Of a stretch of DNA of 64,000 bases, positions 12,538 to 24,448 are shown piece after piece. The notes under the pieces were generated by a model, which was not told the origin of the DNA, searched no databases, and saw only the letters and a program-made list of their open reading frames with translations. The DNA is from Pachypanchax playfairii (lineage: Eukaryota > Chordata > Actinopteri > Cyprinodontiformes > Aplocheilidae): contig SSNP01000145.1 in the NCBI GenBank assembly GCA_006937955.1, positions 447,356 through 511,355 on the forward strand, read 5' to 3'. Position 1 is the first letter of the stretch. The number at the start of each line of letters is the position of its first letter. Position numbers and translations under genes: made by a program.

Positions 12538-13560
12538 ATGGCCAAGACCAAAGAGCTGTCAAAGGACACCAGAAACAAAATTGTAGACCTTCACCAGGCT
12601 GGGAAGACTGAATCTGCAATAGGTAAGCAGCTTGGTGTGAAGAAATCAACTGTGGGAGCAATTATTAGAAAATGGAAGACATACAAGACCACTGATAATC
12701 TCCCTCGATCTGGGGCTCCACGCAAGATCTCACCCCGTGGGGTCAAAATGATCACAAGAACGGTGAGCAAAAATCCCAGAACCACACGGAGGGACCTAGT
12801 GAATGACCTGCAGAGAGCTGGGACCAAAGTAACAAAGGCTACCATCAGTAACACACTACGCCGCCAGGGACTCAAATCCTGCAGTGCCAGACGTGTCCCC
12901 CTGCTGAAGCCAGGACACGTCCAGGCCCGTCTGCGGTTTGCTAGAGAGCATTTGGATGATCCAGAAGAGGATTGGGAGAACATCATATGGTCAGATGAAA
13001 CCAAAATAGAACTTTTTGGTATAAACTCAACTTGTCGTGTTTGGAGGGGAAAGAATGCTGAGTTGGATCCAAAGAACACCATACCTACTGTAAAGCATGG
13101 GGGTGGAAACATCATGCTTTGGGGCTGTTTTTCTGCAAGGGGACCAGGACGACTGATCCGTGTAAAGGAAAGAATGAATGGGGCCATGTATCGTAAGATT
13201 TTGAGTGAAAACCTCCTTCCATCAGCAAGGGCATTGAAAATGAGACGTGGCTGGGTCTTTCAGCATGACAATGATCCCAAACACACCGCCCGGGCAACGA
13301 AGGAGTGGCTTCGTAAGAAGCATTTCAAGGTCCTGGAGTGGCCTAGCCAGTCTCCAGATCTCAACCCCATAGAAAATCTCTGGAGGGAGTTGAAAGTCCG
13401 TGTTGCCCAGCGTCAGCCCCAAAACATCACTGCTCTAGAGGAGATCTGCATGGAGGAATGGGCCAAAATACCAGCAACAGTGTGTGAAAACCTTGTGAAG
13501 ACTTACAGAAAACGTTTGACCTCTGTCATTGCCAACAAAGGCTATATAACAAAGTATTGA
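12538..13560 (+). CDS. Tc1 transposase (DD34E)
   Basis: 340-residue transposase that cuts and re-inserts its own element at TA sites in the nucleus. The start ATG follows CTCCACT and is the first in frame; the stop is TGA at 13558. Residues about 1-50 and 65-115 form the paired-type helix-turn-helix DNA-binding region ([23 protein letters not shown]), linked by SGAPRK at 58-63, which replaces the usual GRPR hook. The DDE domain shows D153 ([13 protein letters not shown]), D244 ([12 protein letters not shown]) and E279 ([14 protein letters not shown]). There are 34 residues between the last two, so it is DD34E with all catalytic residues present. Length equals the family norm. C166 (NSTCRVW) and D177 (ELDPKN) differ from the R and H I remember in this family, and could reduce activity. 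There are no introns. Confidence 0.96.
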   Translation: MAKTKELSKDTRNKIVDLHQAGKTESAIGKQLGVKKSTVGAIIRKWKTYKTTDNLPRSGAPRKISPRGVKMITRTVSKNPRTTRRDLVNDLQRAGTKVTKATISNTLRRQGLKSCSARRVPLLKPGHVQARLRFAREHLDDPEEDWENIIWSDETKIELFGINSTCRVWRGKNAELDPKNTIPTVKHGGGNIMLWGCFSARGPGRLIRVKERMNGAMYRKILSENLLPSARALKMRRGWVFQHDNDPKHTARATKEWLRKKHFKVLEWPSQSPDLNPIENLWRELKVRVAQRQPQNITALEEICMEEWAKIPATVCENLVKTYRKRLTSVIANKGYITKY

Positions 13561-13576
13561 GATTAACTTTTGTTAT

Positions 13577-13776
13577 TGACCAAATACTTATTTTCCACCA
13601 TAATTTGCAAATAAATTCTTTAAAAATCAGACAATGTGATTTTCTGGATTTTTTTTCCTCATTTTGTCTCTCATAGTTGAGGTATACCTATGATGAAAAT
13701 TACAGGCCTCTCTGATCTTTTTAAGTGGGAGAACTTACACAATTGGTGGCTGACTAAATACTTTTTTGCCCCACTG
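13577..13776 (-). repeat. right terminal inverted repeat of the Tc1 element
   Basis: 200 bp, the reverse complement of 12175-12374 except for one base. It begins 17 bp after the transposase stop codon and contains an AATAAA that could serve the transposase mRNA. Confidence 0.95.
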
Positions 13777-14029
13777 TACTTGGACTAAGCAGCTGCACCT
13801 CCAGACCAGCAGGGGGCAACCTAGGATACTTGAATATCCACATAGGACAGGCTGACAAATGTCTACATTTTTATAATAACTTAAAAGAAAATCTGCATAT
13901 TTTGATGACTGATAACTGAACAGTTTATTTTTCTAATTTATTAATTTCAGATTCTTGTGCCTGGCCCAGGTCTCATTTTATGCACACTATGAAAGTAACT
14001 GACAATTTTTCAAAATGGATTAAGTGCAA

Positions 14030-14118
14030 CACTAAACGTGGTTGATTGATATTTCTGTAAAGTGCCTTGAAATGACTTTGTTATGAACTGGCGCTTTATG
14101 AATAAATAAACTTGAAAC
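14030..14118 (+). repeat. LINE/SINE 3'-tail fragment
   Basis: The words TTTCTGTAAAGTGCCTTGAA and TTATGAACTGGCGCTTTATG, followed by AATAAATAAACTTGAAACTT, match the conserved 3' tail shared by many fish LINEs and their SINE partners. No reverse transcriptase remnant lies upstream, as expected of a 5'-truncated copy. Confidence 0.55.
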
Positions 14119-15324
14119 TTGTAGCCCCTCCTTCCCAACACTGTTGCAGCTGTAAGATGGAACTGACAGGAAAGAACTAGTAACTCAGAGAAATTACGCT
14201 TTTTTTCCCAGTTATTCACTGCAGTTTCCTTCTAGAGACACTTTGACTCAGTTTATTTTCCTTCTGTCAGTGACACCACCAAGCAGCTTGATAAACACAC
14301 AGCTGTTGCGTTTCTTATGAATAAATTGACTTGTTTGTCTTCTGGTTTTATACTGATGTGGAAGCTAAATGTATTAACCAAACTGGTGATTTGATGTGTC
14401 ATAAGTCTTTATTTCACTTTTGTGTAAATGAAACCGTTTTTAAAACTGGGGACTGTAATATTATGACTGAATGTCAAAGTTTACAATGATTTTTGGAAAA
14501 GTGTGTGTTTTATAATCATGTGAGATATGAATCTATTCCAGATTGATCAGGTTTACACACCACAGCTGTGTCTTGAATGTCTGATTGATCAGCAGACCAG
14601 CTTGTTTTGGTCAAAGATTTTCTCTTGTGTGCAGAAATAAAATGCACCCACTGCTCTGGTTAAACCCCCGAGCCCCCGCATGACAAGTCCCATATTAAAC
14701 GCTGTTAACAGCCTAAACATAATGTTATATTTAAATCCTGTTTTAAATGGCTTCGATTATGTTAAACCATTATAATGTAATATGGTGCGTTAGCTCATTA
14801 GACAAAAGAAGTTTTTGGGTGGGTAAAATAATTTGTCACCAATTAGGTTTTATTTCTAAAGTAGTTGAAATTGTTAAATTTCTTTAATTGAAGTGGTGGT
14901 ACATGGACATGAGGGTACAAAATACTTTATAAATAAACACAGAACACAAAGGTAAACAATACATGACGTTAGATACTGACATTAAGAAGAGTATTAGTGG
15001 GACAAGGTGATTACAGCTGAAGAGGAAGGCAAGGGAACTAATTGGGATGATTATAATCAGGTGTGACAGATTGTGCAGACTGAGGAGCAAAGGAAAACCT
15101 GACTCAGAACAGACTGAATCACTAATACAGGGAACTAAACAAACAGAAAAGTAACAACTATAACAAAATAATTAATATTTCTATTAATACTTGGACTAAA
15201 ATGGCTGTTATCCTACATGTAATTGTATTTTGAGTTTTGTATAACTATGGGGAAATACCATGACAAGAGAAGGAACACTTTGGGTAAAATAATAATAAAA
15301 AATAGAAATAGATCTGAAAAACTA

Positions 15325-15362
15325 TGTGGGCTGGATCAAGCAGAAAATGAATGGATGGATAA
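15325..15362 (+). repeat. possible retroposon tail (ATGGATGGAT)
   Basis: GGATCAAGCAGAAAATGAATGGATGGATAA resembles the GGATAAGCGGTAGAAAATGG-type tail of fish retroposons. Only about 38 bp is recognisable. Confidence 0.4.
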
Positions 15363-15542
15363 TCAAATTTCCCAAATGAAATTAGTTATTTGAAAGACTT
15401 TAGTCAAGATGCACATGTAAAATAAATTAATTAATTCATTCATTCATTCACAATTGTTATACATGGGAATCAATGTACAGTATTAGCTGCACATGTTTTT
15501 AACCAAAATGCTGAACTATTGTAAAGTAAAATGTGACAACTG

Positions 15543-15566
15543 TTTTTTTTTTTTTTTTTTTTTTTT
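15543..15566 (+). repeat. 24-bp poly-T tract
   Basis: Uninterrupted T run. It could be the A-tail of a minus-strand retroposon, but no element body is recognised beside it. Confidence 0.9.
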
Positions 15567-16169
15567 AAAGAAGAACACAATTGGGGTGCATCTGTGGATG
15601 TTTTTGTCCATGTGCTCCGACAGTCATTTTTACCCCGGATCTCACTGTATCTCCACAGCTGAAGTATTAGTTGAGAGGCTACATCTCTTTTTGACATCTT
15701 ATTCTGCAAAACAGAATTAATAAATTCCAAACCAAATTAAGATCAAATACACTTCATTATCCCGGCTGGTAAAGCTTTCCTGAGATAAAGAGAGTTCCAA
15801 GACAGATACTGACATCATGCAATGAACCAGAACAAGAGGAAGTTAAAAAAGCCCAGAATAATTCAACTAACATTCCCTTCAGAATTAAAGTATCTTGGCA
15901 CTGTTGCCTCACAACAAGATTCTGAGTTCAACCATGAAAGATGGTGGCGCCACTAGAATTCTTTAACAGAGGTGGCCAGATGAGGCCAGTAAAAAATTTG
16001 GGGTGATACACCAAAACCAAAAGCCATAACTGAATTTCAGTAATTCTATCTTGCTGTCGTGTGTAGATGATTCTAAAACTATGGAAAAATGAGAGTTAAT
16101 AGTTTGTCTACTGATATGTTTTGGTTTCTAATGCTGCTGCCAGAAACTTCCTGTCTTTTTGTAATTGTG

Positions 16170-16836
16170 TTTTTTGCAATTGTGGTCTTATTTATTCTGT
16201 GAGATGTGTTTTACTCGTCATCAGTGGTACTTTTTTGCGATTCGGATTCGTCTGAGGTTTTTGATTCACACGGCAAACACCTAAACGCCAATAAACGAGA
16301 GTCAGTTGGGCCTGCGTTCGCCGACCCTAAATCGGTTTAAAATCAGTTCAAATCAGTTTTTTTTTTTAATCTCATTCCTCATTTTGCTGTTGCACCCAGG
16401 ATATGCGCAAAATCGACCCATTTTTTCTACACTGAAAACAAGAGTTCCGATTTGTGTGTTGCTACGAATAGCTAAGGAGTAGCAGTTTCAAACAACTTCC
16501 TTACAGGTAATACGTGAGTGGGCACGGAGAGATGACATCACTCTCCCGTCACTGTAAAAAATATCATTTCTATGAGCGCAGGATTCAAGATGGCACTGGA
16601 ATGAAATAAACAATAGAGTATCTAAATGGCCAGATTAAAAAAAATAACGGATTTGAACTGATTTTAAACCGATTTAGGGTTGGCGAACGCAGGCCCAACC
16701 GACTCTCGTTTATTGGGGTTTAGGTGTTTGCCGTGTGAATCAAAAATCTCCGAGACGAATCCGAATCGCAAAAAAGTACCACTGATGACGAGTAAAACAC
16801 ATCTCACAGAATAAATAAGGCCCCAGTTGCAAAAAA
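16170..16836. mobile_element. fold-back MITE with ~200-bp arms
   Basis: The left arm (about 16170-16370) and right arm (about 16632-16836) are reverse complements with only scattered mismatches, sharing for example TTTACTCGTCATCAGTGGTA and GGGCCTGCGTTCGCC. The centre (16371-16631) is unique and includes GATTCAAGATGGCACTGG. No target-site duplication was settled, so the superfamily is unassigned. There is no transposase. Confidence 0.85.
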
Positions 16837-16987
16837 CGGGCGTTCTCCTTTAAGTTATTTTTAAAAATGTTATATTTGGCAGTTGTTTGTATTTTTGTGA
16901 ACAAATCTGTACAAAGTGTTGAAATCAAATCAACAATACGCATATGCGGTTGGCTAATTATTTAGCAAGGAAATGTATCAGGATGGC

Positions 16988-17068
16988 TACGCGCACCACC
17001 GGTCAAAAGTTTGGACACACTTCTCATTTAACTGAATAAGTGCAAATTTTTTGATTGGTAGTGTACAT
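16988..17068. mobile_element. tiny Tc1-like MITE (~75 bp)
   Basis: Left end CACCACCGGTCAAAAGTTTG and right end TTTTTGATTGGTAGTG are imperfect reverse complements of the CACTACCxGTCAAAAGTTTG terminus familiar from fish Tc1-like elements. Only about 35 bp separates them, so almost all the interior is lost. Confidence 0.55.
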
Positions 17069-17796
17069 AGATAAATAAATGCTTAAAGATAAATTCCGTA
17101 AAAATCAATGAGCTAAAAAGTTTGATATTATAAAACCCAAAGTGCAGCGTGTAACTAACAACATTTAAGGGTATTAAATCATAAACTGCCTGGTCATGTT
17201 CTCATGGCTTCTCACTGAATATTGTTATTGATGGTAGAAATTATAAAACATGTACGTTTTTACTTAAAAACAATCAAATTACGTCTTTGTCTTTGTGTGT
17301 GAATGTGTATTCTGTAAACAGTCTAAAAGGAATGCAAATTTTTGGGAAAAGAAAAGAGGAAATTCAGATATATTTATGTACAAAATTTACTTGACAATCA
17401 GGTAATTATTAAACTAAATCCGAGCCGTACAAAATAACAAAAGAAAAACTATTCTTATATGTTTGTTACTATACAAACAAACTAATAAACCCTACTCTGT
17501 CTTGGCAATAGAGAACCTAATTACAAGGAAAAAGCAAACAGATTTACACCCAGATCTAAGTCTTATGAAGTTTTTATGTTTTTGGCATCGAGACGGTCTC
17601 CAGAAGCGGTGCTCATTTGTTCCCCAGATGCATGATGCAACTCACACGATGTAACAGCGGTGTTTTACGTTTCCTCTCACGTACCCCCGCCGGCTGTTTG
17701 CACCGGTGAGCTGACTACCTTCAGATTGATTCACCTGTCGCCTGAGCAAGTTTGATCCCCAGAGGTGGTCTCACTGCGACTCTGTGGGTGAGACAC

Positions 17797-17798
<2 letters not shown>

Positions 17799-17838
<40 letters not shown>

Positions 17839-17866
17839 NNNNNNNNNNCCCCCCCCCCCCCCCCCC
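17799..17866 (+). repeat. poly-C tract with a 10-base assembly gap
   Basis: 40 C (17799-17838), 10 N (17839-17848), then 18 C (17849-17866). The true length is unknown. Sequencing through C/G homopolymers often fails, so the gap is probably technical. Confidence 0.97.
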
Positions 17867-18493
17867 ACCATAACTCGGCTCTGGTGCTCCCTCGCAGCAC
17901 CATTCACTCATTTTTCTGCTGCTCATGGAGCGATAAACTAGATTTATAGTTACAGCAGCTAAGCAAACTCGCTGTATGTGTTAGCTTTATCTTTAAGGAT
18001 GGGAAGGTGACAAGAAGCTAAAAAGTAATGAGTCGACTGTGAACGGGGAGCTGACGGGAAAAAAGGTCACATTTCGCAGTGATAAGGAGACTGTAGCTTT
18101 GGTGACACTGAGTGACAGAGGAAGGAAGAAATATCAAGCTTTAAAGCCGACTGCTCAGAGGCTAAAGAGACACACACACACATTTCTTTACACAGACACA
18201 TTGTTGGTGAGTGGTTGGTGTTAAAATCCTCTAAACATTTGAAAACATAGGAAAAGACATTTGTTTATAAAAACACGTTTTCTTTAGATTTGATTACCAG
18301 CATCATATTTCAGATTAGCGTCATGTTTATCATGTGCTTCATTATTTCGTTTTTAGTGTTTTGAAGGAGAAAAGACAAAGTGCTGTAGGAAATGTTCGTC
18401 TGCGTCTTTCCAAAGGTTTTATAAATCTTTACACATAATTTCCAATGTAGTCGTACTGGTGTGATATGTGCAACATCAAACCAGGTCCTCAGA

Positions 18494-18718
18494 TGATTAG
18501 GGGCGGGCCGTGGCTCAGGTGTAACGGGTTGTCTGGTAACCGGAAGGTCAACGGCTTAAATCCCCGCTCCACCTGGAGATTACGTCCTTGGGCAAGACAC
18601 CTCACCCATCACCTTGCCTGCTTGGTGGTGGTCGGAGGGTCCAGCGGCGCTGGTGTCTGGCAGCCTCGCCTCTGTCAGTGTGTGTTCCAGGACAGCTGTG
18701 GCTAGAACATGTTTTCCA
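18494..18718 (+). repeat. tRNA-derived SINE-like repeat
   Basis: The head CCGTGGCTCAGGTGTAACGG resembles an A-box. CCGGAAGGTCAACGGCTTAA followed by ATCCCCGCTCC sits where a B-box (GGTTCGATTCC) is expected, and is degraded. CCTTGGGCAAGACACCTCAC and GGCAGCCTCGCCTCTGTCAG then follow, as in a SINE family common in fish. It is an old copy without a visible A-tail. Confidence 0.6.
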
Positions 18719-19769
18719 CAGATCTCATTTTTACAAAGAACTACATACATAAATATAGATTCACCAAAATAACAGTCAATTACTTTCGTTTTTTCATGCA
18801 GATATGTTTCCAAGAATCTGAATTATTCCATAATGTTGTACGCCAATTATGAAGAAATCTCAACATTCTGTTCATCTTTTTCTTCTCACCCGCGGAGCCA
18901 AAGTCTATCTCAGTAGTCGACAGGCAAGAAGGGGGTTAGAACCCAAACATCAATCATGGAGGGACAGAGAAACACAAGACATACATCTACAGTTAGTTTA
19001 GAATCATGAATTTACTGGAAATTCTTGTTTTTGGATTGTGGGAAAATACTCACAAATGCAGTGTGAACATGCAACGAAAGGACCAGGTGAACAAAGATTT
19101 AAATAAGTGACTTTTTACTGTAAGAAAACAAAAAAAAAAAAAATGTGGCCAAAAATAGCCATTACCCAAAGAAAAAACATTTATCCCTTTCAAGCTAGCA
19201 GTGATGTGCCTTCAGAGCCCTTTATTCATCATCATAAGTAAAATTATATTTATAAATTCTTTAGCTTCTTTCTTCTAAATGTTCCTTTTTATCATATTTA
19301 TAAAACAGGTTAAAATTAGATTGTTTTTTTGTTGTATAAGAGGCGAGAGAGGATACATGAGGTTTTCCTTTGATTTCAGTAGCACAACAGGCCTCCTTAT
19401 GTAAGTATTATTGGATGACCTTTACACCCTGTTTTGTCAGTTAGATGAGAAGAGGATGACTTACCAAGATAAAAAGACATGGAGTTTATCATATGGTGTT
19501 TTTGTAAAAGTAAAATCATCCCAGTTTCTGCTAAAATCATAACTTTGTGTTGAATTCTATAGTATGTCTATAGTATGCCATATCTTCGAAACACTAAGCT
19601 TCCTATGTTGTTGTTTTCTTTACAGGTTTTTATACAGTAACATTTAAGAGTTTTCCGTCTTTGCAGCTCGTCATTGTAACTATTTTTTTGGATTTCAGCT
19701 CTTCTCTTTACTAGATTTCACTGTGTTGATCTAACATTTTTATCCTTTTTTTTCTTTTCCTTTTGTTAG

Positions 19770-20665
19770 CTGCGAAATACAACGGTGAACTCTACAACAA
19801 GCGTCGGCTCATGGTAGAGCTGCCAACAAAGGGTGGCCTTCCTCTGCAGCCAATGGGCAGTTCCAGACCCTCCATGGGCAACATGTCATCAATGACTCCT
19901 TCAATGACCACCAACACCTTGGCGTCAAACCCTATGGTCTCTAATCACATGAACCCCGCCATTACGCAGATGACTTCTATAAACCCAATAACTTCAATGA
20001 CCCCAATGCCATCTGTGACACCCATGACATCTCTGGCACACATGACGTCTATGACACCTATGACTTCTCTCTCTCAGATGTCCTCTTTGACTCCTATGAC
20101 CTCCTTGGGTCCACTGACTCCAGAACCTGTGGCCACCTACGTCACTGAGATGCCAAGCATCTCCTCTGTCACAAGCCTCCCAACAGAGAGGCACATAGGA
20201 GGGGCAGGAGGAGGGGGACTCAAGCCAAATGGCCCCAAACCCAAAAGCAGCCACAGTCACACTGCCCACAGCTCTCACACTCATTCTTACAGCCACAGTA
20301 GCAAGCCGCCAGGACTTGGGGCTACTTCCTTGGCACACATGGTAGGTACTATGCCAGGTGGCACATCCTTGGGTATCTCCAGGGCTGCTGAGACCTCTTT
20401 TGGCCTAGGCTCAGCCACAATGGGTCGCCCATTGGCATACAGTTCCAACACAATCGCAACTGGGCATGCAATGGGGTTCGGGATAAAGGGCTGGGATGGG
20501 ACTGAGACGGTGGGCAGGAGGAAGAACTATGGGCACAAGAGGCCTCAGTGTACCGTGTTGGAGCCGAACCAACTTCACAGCACTAGAGGCCACAGCCACA
20601 GCCAACACTTCCTCCCCACACAGCCCTATTTTGTGACCAACAGCAAGACAGAGGTGACTGTGTAA
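19770..20665 (+). CDS. shisa9: shisa9 (CKAMP44), terminal coding exon
   Basis: Last exon, encoding about 298 residues of the cytoplasmic tail, from acceptor TTGTTAG (19769) to TAA (20663-20665). It opens AAKYNGELYNKRRLMVELPT then KGGLPLQPM, matching YSKRRHLAELAAKGNLPLHP of SHISA9. Near the end come GWDGTETVGRRKNYGHKR and QPYFVTNSKTEVTV. The last four residues, EVTV, are the class I PDZ ligand by which Shisa9 binds postsynaptic scaffolds and influences AMPA-receptor desensitisation and trafficking (family knowledge). Between these conserved blocks the fish protein is far longer than the mammalian one. It has a degenerate MTSM/TPMTSL repeat (about 19970-20110), a G-rich patch (GGAGGGG) and a histidine/serine run (HSHTAHSSHTHSYSHSS). 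No frameshift or premature stop is present. Shisa6 is the alternative, but the conserved blocks fit Shisa9 better. Confidence 0.87.
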
Positions 20666-21586
20666 GAGAGGAAGAAAGCAAGAAAAAATCAAGGATGATT
20701 GGATGCATGTGGAGTGGTGACACAAGTAATCTCTGAGAGGAGACACCAACTCCTGGGGTATTCAAAGTTGCAGATCTACTCATGTGTTTGTGTTAAGCAG
20801 TGGAGGTTCATTGCTATAATGTGTCTGAGTGCTCCTTGCCTTGAAATCAGTTCACCAATCAAATCACTCAACAGACCATCATAGACAAAACGATGGTTCC
20901 CAAGTTGGGGTTGTCTAAGAGTACTAAAGGGTCTAATGAGCAGAGACGTCTGTAGACTTTGGGGACATTGGAATAATGTCTCACAGCTAATATCTCTGTA
21001 ATGATGGTATGTCTGATGTAAGCAGATGTTACGTGGGGTAAACTGCTAATGATAAAATGGGTTGGCTTTTACAAACCAAACCTGAGAAGCAATATAATGG
21101 ACCAAGCATTAAAACATTTGGGTAAAGAAGAAATGCAGCTTGTTGAACCACAATTTTTTAACAAAAGGTGTTCTATTCTGCTCGCTTAAACATTGAATGA
21201 TTTAGAAGAAATATCATTCCTTCATGAATCATGCTGAAATCTCCTGAGGGCTTTGACGCTGATGGAGCTGGGCTTCGGACTGCAGACAGGCTTTATACTG
21301 TTGCTGTTCAGAAGCGCCTTATAAAGCTCTGCAGCTGAATGTCGCCCTTTTCCACGAGGTTCCTAACAGAGGATTTAGGCTGTTACATTGGCAGACTGTC
21401 AATGATGAGCACCATGTTCATCATACCCACATGAATACACACATTCAGATTTGTAAACATTCATACACCATTTCTACATGGAAAATTATGAGAAAAAACA
21501 AAAATCTGACAAACACGGTGCACTTTTTCTGAATGATCCTACAAATTTAGGAGATTGTTTTAAATCCAAACAAGACAAAAAGAACA

Positions 21587-21596
21587 AATAAATAAA
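21587..21596 (+). promoter_or_regulatory. overlapping polyadenylation signals (proximal)
   Basis: AATAAATAAA gives two overlapping AATAAA hexamers about 0.92 kb after the shisa9 stop codon. The context is AT-rich, with no strong GU-rich element immediately downstream. Confidence 0.35.
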
Positions 21597-24444
21597 CTAA
21601 AACCTGTGCATTTACAGGTCCTGATTTAAAGAACAAAAGTATATTTGCATAAAGAGTTTGAAAACTATACTATATTACAAAAACAGACATGCAAAAACCA
21701 ATTTTCATGTCCCATCCTTAATTATGATGCAAAAAGGACCAGGTAAACAACAAATTGACGATGTGCAAGAAAGTTGTATTTCTAAACTAGACTGCAACTA
21801 TTGGTAACTAGTTGGAAAGTGTGTGAAAATATGCAAGAATCTTTATTATGTACCAATTTGTAATTTAATCAATTTTTTTCAATTTAAGAAAACGTCTGTT
21901 TTGCTAATTTAACAATTTTATCAATTTCAGCCACACGACAAAGACCCTGCAACTCACATGAGGAAAAACAGACATCTTGGAAAGTCTCTCACGAATGACT
22001 TTCGGACTTTAGAGTTTAAATATAATAATCATAACAGAGCCTATGTGTTAAATGATTACAGATATTTATTTAAACTAGACTGCCAAGCAACAAACTACTG
22101 TATCTTTCTGCAAATAAATAGATAAAATAATTAACTTTAGCAGTTTAAAAAGGGACAATTTCATTCTGGAAGTAGACAAAAAACGTTTTGAGAGTAATAC
22201 ACTGCCACAAGGAACTAAGCGCAATTTAGATCGTTCACTGTATTCCAGGAAAAAAATCGTCACAAACAGCTGGAAATATTTATATGGGTTACATGACTCA
22301 AGCATAAAAATACATCTGTGAGCCTGACAAATAGGCCAAATCTTCGAAGGGCTTCTTCAAGCCTATTTGCATGTTTTTGTTTGCTATTTTTACATTAGCA
22401 TCAGCAGCTACAGTTACAGTCATGACCTTGTCATTTAAACTGCTGCTTTGACATGTGTTTATCCATAAAAACACAATATGAAGAGATGAGAGTATTTTGA
22501 GAAAGTTGCGTGCAGACAGAAGTGGAGCAGAATCAGCTGCTGGTTCCTCATGCAACAGGAAGCTAACAGAGGGAGGACCTTCATGGATAAGGAACAAGCA
22601 AAAAAAGTGTTAATAGCCCATTTTTAAAGCTTGAGGATATAAGTGGAAAAGGTGCACATGACAATCTGGTGAGAGAAAAAGATGTTAAATTATGATGTGT
22701 ATTCTGGAGACACATTTTACTGCCAGCTCCACTCTTTGGATCCCAGACTGTATGAAGATTTGAGGTGGAAAGGAGCACCTAATATTCCAGCTCCTAAATC
22801 AAAAACGACTAAGCCGGCTGAGCACAAGATAAGAGGGTCTTAAAGACGGATATTTTTTGCCTAATGCTGTGCAACACCCTGCTGCCTTTGCGGGTCACAT
22901 GATTAAAAAAAAACTGAGACTCGACTGAAGGCACGGAACGAGATTTAAGAAAAAAAAAAACAAGTCTACTGAGTAATAAGAATGTGTCATTTATACAGTA
23001 CACCCACGACAAACACGTTCACACGTACACACACATTCTCTGAATATTCCACAGGGTGGGCTTTGCTTTTCTTGCGTTCCCACAGTGCCGAGCGGCAGGT
23101 GTCATCACAGCAGAGAGACAAAGAGTCAGAACTGTTACTGCACCTGTTGTACAAGAAAGACTGTGAAACTCCAGATCTTGGCCCTTTGTAGCGATGACTA
23201 ATAATATGCTTTTTATACACTATATAAATACACATCGCCTTTCTCTCTTGTTATATATATTTCTTTTCACCATTTCTTCCTTCACATCTGAATGGAACAC
23301 TTTGAGAGCAGAAAGTAAAACGGGCCTGTGATGCCTTTTCCTTTTTAAAGATGGGGTTTGGTTTCCTCGTGCGATTTGCTAAAGGAAATAGAAGTGATTA
23401 ATTTTATGAGGCAACAAAAAATACAGAAAAACTGTTTGCAGTTTTGTACCATCATGTGTCCTCTTGAAAACTACACACATTTTGCTGCTTTGCTATGTGT
23501 GTGTTCATGTGTGTGAATCCAACTTTGGTATACATTTATTGTCTCTGACAAAAACAAAACTATGCTGAAGAAAAATCAATCATACATATAATTTATAATC
23601 CCTCAAAAACTTTTGGGGCTCCATAAAAATCCTTCATGGATTTAGTCTTTTTTTTCCAGTGTATTCTATTTTTCTTTTCCATGACGGATTGTGAATTTAC
23701 TCGTGCCAGACTTGAACTGAAGGTCAGAGTTTGTTGAATGTGTTTGATCAGAGCCAAATAGTTTAATCCAAATGAGAAAATGTGGCTTTTCTCCTCGTAT
23801 CCAGCTACCACCACTGCCTCACTTTAGCAAGACTGTGACCACAGAAACAGCCGATAAACAGACGGGAATAAATAAATCATTTAACTGCTTAATTTTGGTG
23901 CCCAAATAAATCTGATAGAAAGTGCCTGGTTCTGCTCGCTGGGCCGTGGTTGATAGGGTCAGAACCTCAGATGAGCGGCTACGGGGTACATTCATGTCTG
24001 ACATTGTTTATCAGAGAAAAAACAGAAACAAGACAACACAGGTGACCTCCTGTGACAGAAAGACATAAAAAAACCTCATTTTGTAGCACATTTTGGGATT
24101 AAAAGTAGTGATGAGGGTTAAAGTGATAGCTCAGATCTTCAGAAGTGGATTAATGTGAAAAAATATAATAACCATGAATATCTTTTCTGTTGTAGCATCA
24201 CTTTGGAGTAGTGTTGTCACAAAACTAAAAATTCAAACTCGATTTGATACTGGAACAAAAAACCCAGTTTCGATACTAAGGTGATTTAAAAACACAAAGT
24301 TATTGAACAAGTAGATACGACGAATAACATTCCTTTTATCTAGCTATCTTAACTTAAAGTGTACACACAAACTGGTGAAAAATAACAGAACTACACCACT
24401 TAGCTTTCAAATACTACCATCATCGCATCTCCTGTCCTGATGCT

Positions 24445-24448
<4 letters not shown>

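Larger units (their letters stand above)
12175..13776 (+). mobile_element. complete Tc1 transposon, probably young
   Basis: 1,602-bp element flanked by TA on both sides (12173-12174, 13777-13778). The ends are 200-bp inverted repeats (12175-12374, 13577-13776) beginning CAGTGGGGCAAAAAAGTATT. I find a single mismatch between them (GATCAGTGAGG against GATCAGAGAGG). A single uninterrupted transposase frame lies between. It closely matches a Tc1 family I recognise as widespread in fish. Intact ends, a full frame and near-identical repeats mean recent insertion into the shisa9 intron. Confidence 0.97.
5008..19769 (+). other. last intron of shisa9
   Basis: Intron of 14,762 bp with GT (5008) and AG (19768-19769) ends, the latter after a long T-rich tract. 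It hosts a Tc1 remnant, a Harbinger MITE, an intact Tc1 element, a fold-back element, a small Tc1-like MITE, a SINE and LINE-like tails. Stretches where I can name nothing: 5008-5394, 5691-6147 (possibly an old repeat), 6749-9930, 10560-11700, 14120-15320, 15570-16165, 17070-17790, 17870-18490 and 18720-19740. One ambiguous base (n) lies at 8893. Confidence 0.8.

Noticed and set aside
12591..13187. 198-residue open frame on the minus strand
   Set aside because: It is the complementary strand of the Tc1 transposase and has no domain of its own.
17721..17949. Poly-proline/poly-glycine open frames
   Set aside because: Produced by the C homopolymer and the N gap.
18494..18718. A functional tRNA gene
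   Set aside because: Only box-like remnants exist. The B-box is degraded and no cloverleaf can be drawn; it fits a SINE head.
20666..20884. Short open frames directly after the shisa9 stop, as a readthrough extension
   Set aside because: The EVTV end is the conserved C-terminus of the family and must be terminal to bind PDZ domains.
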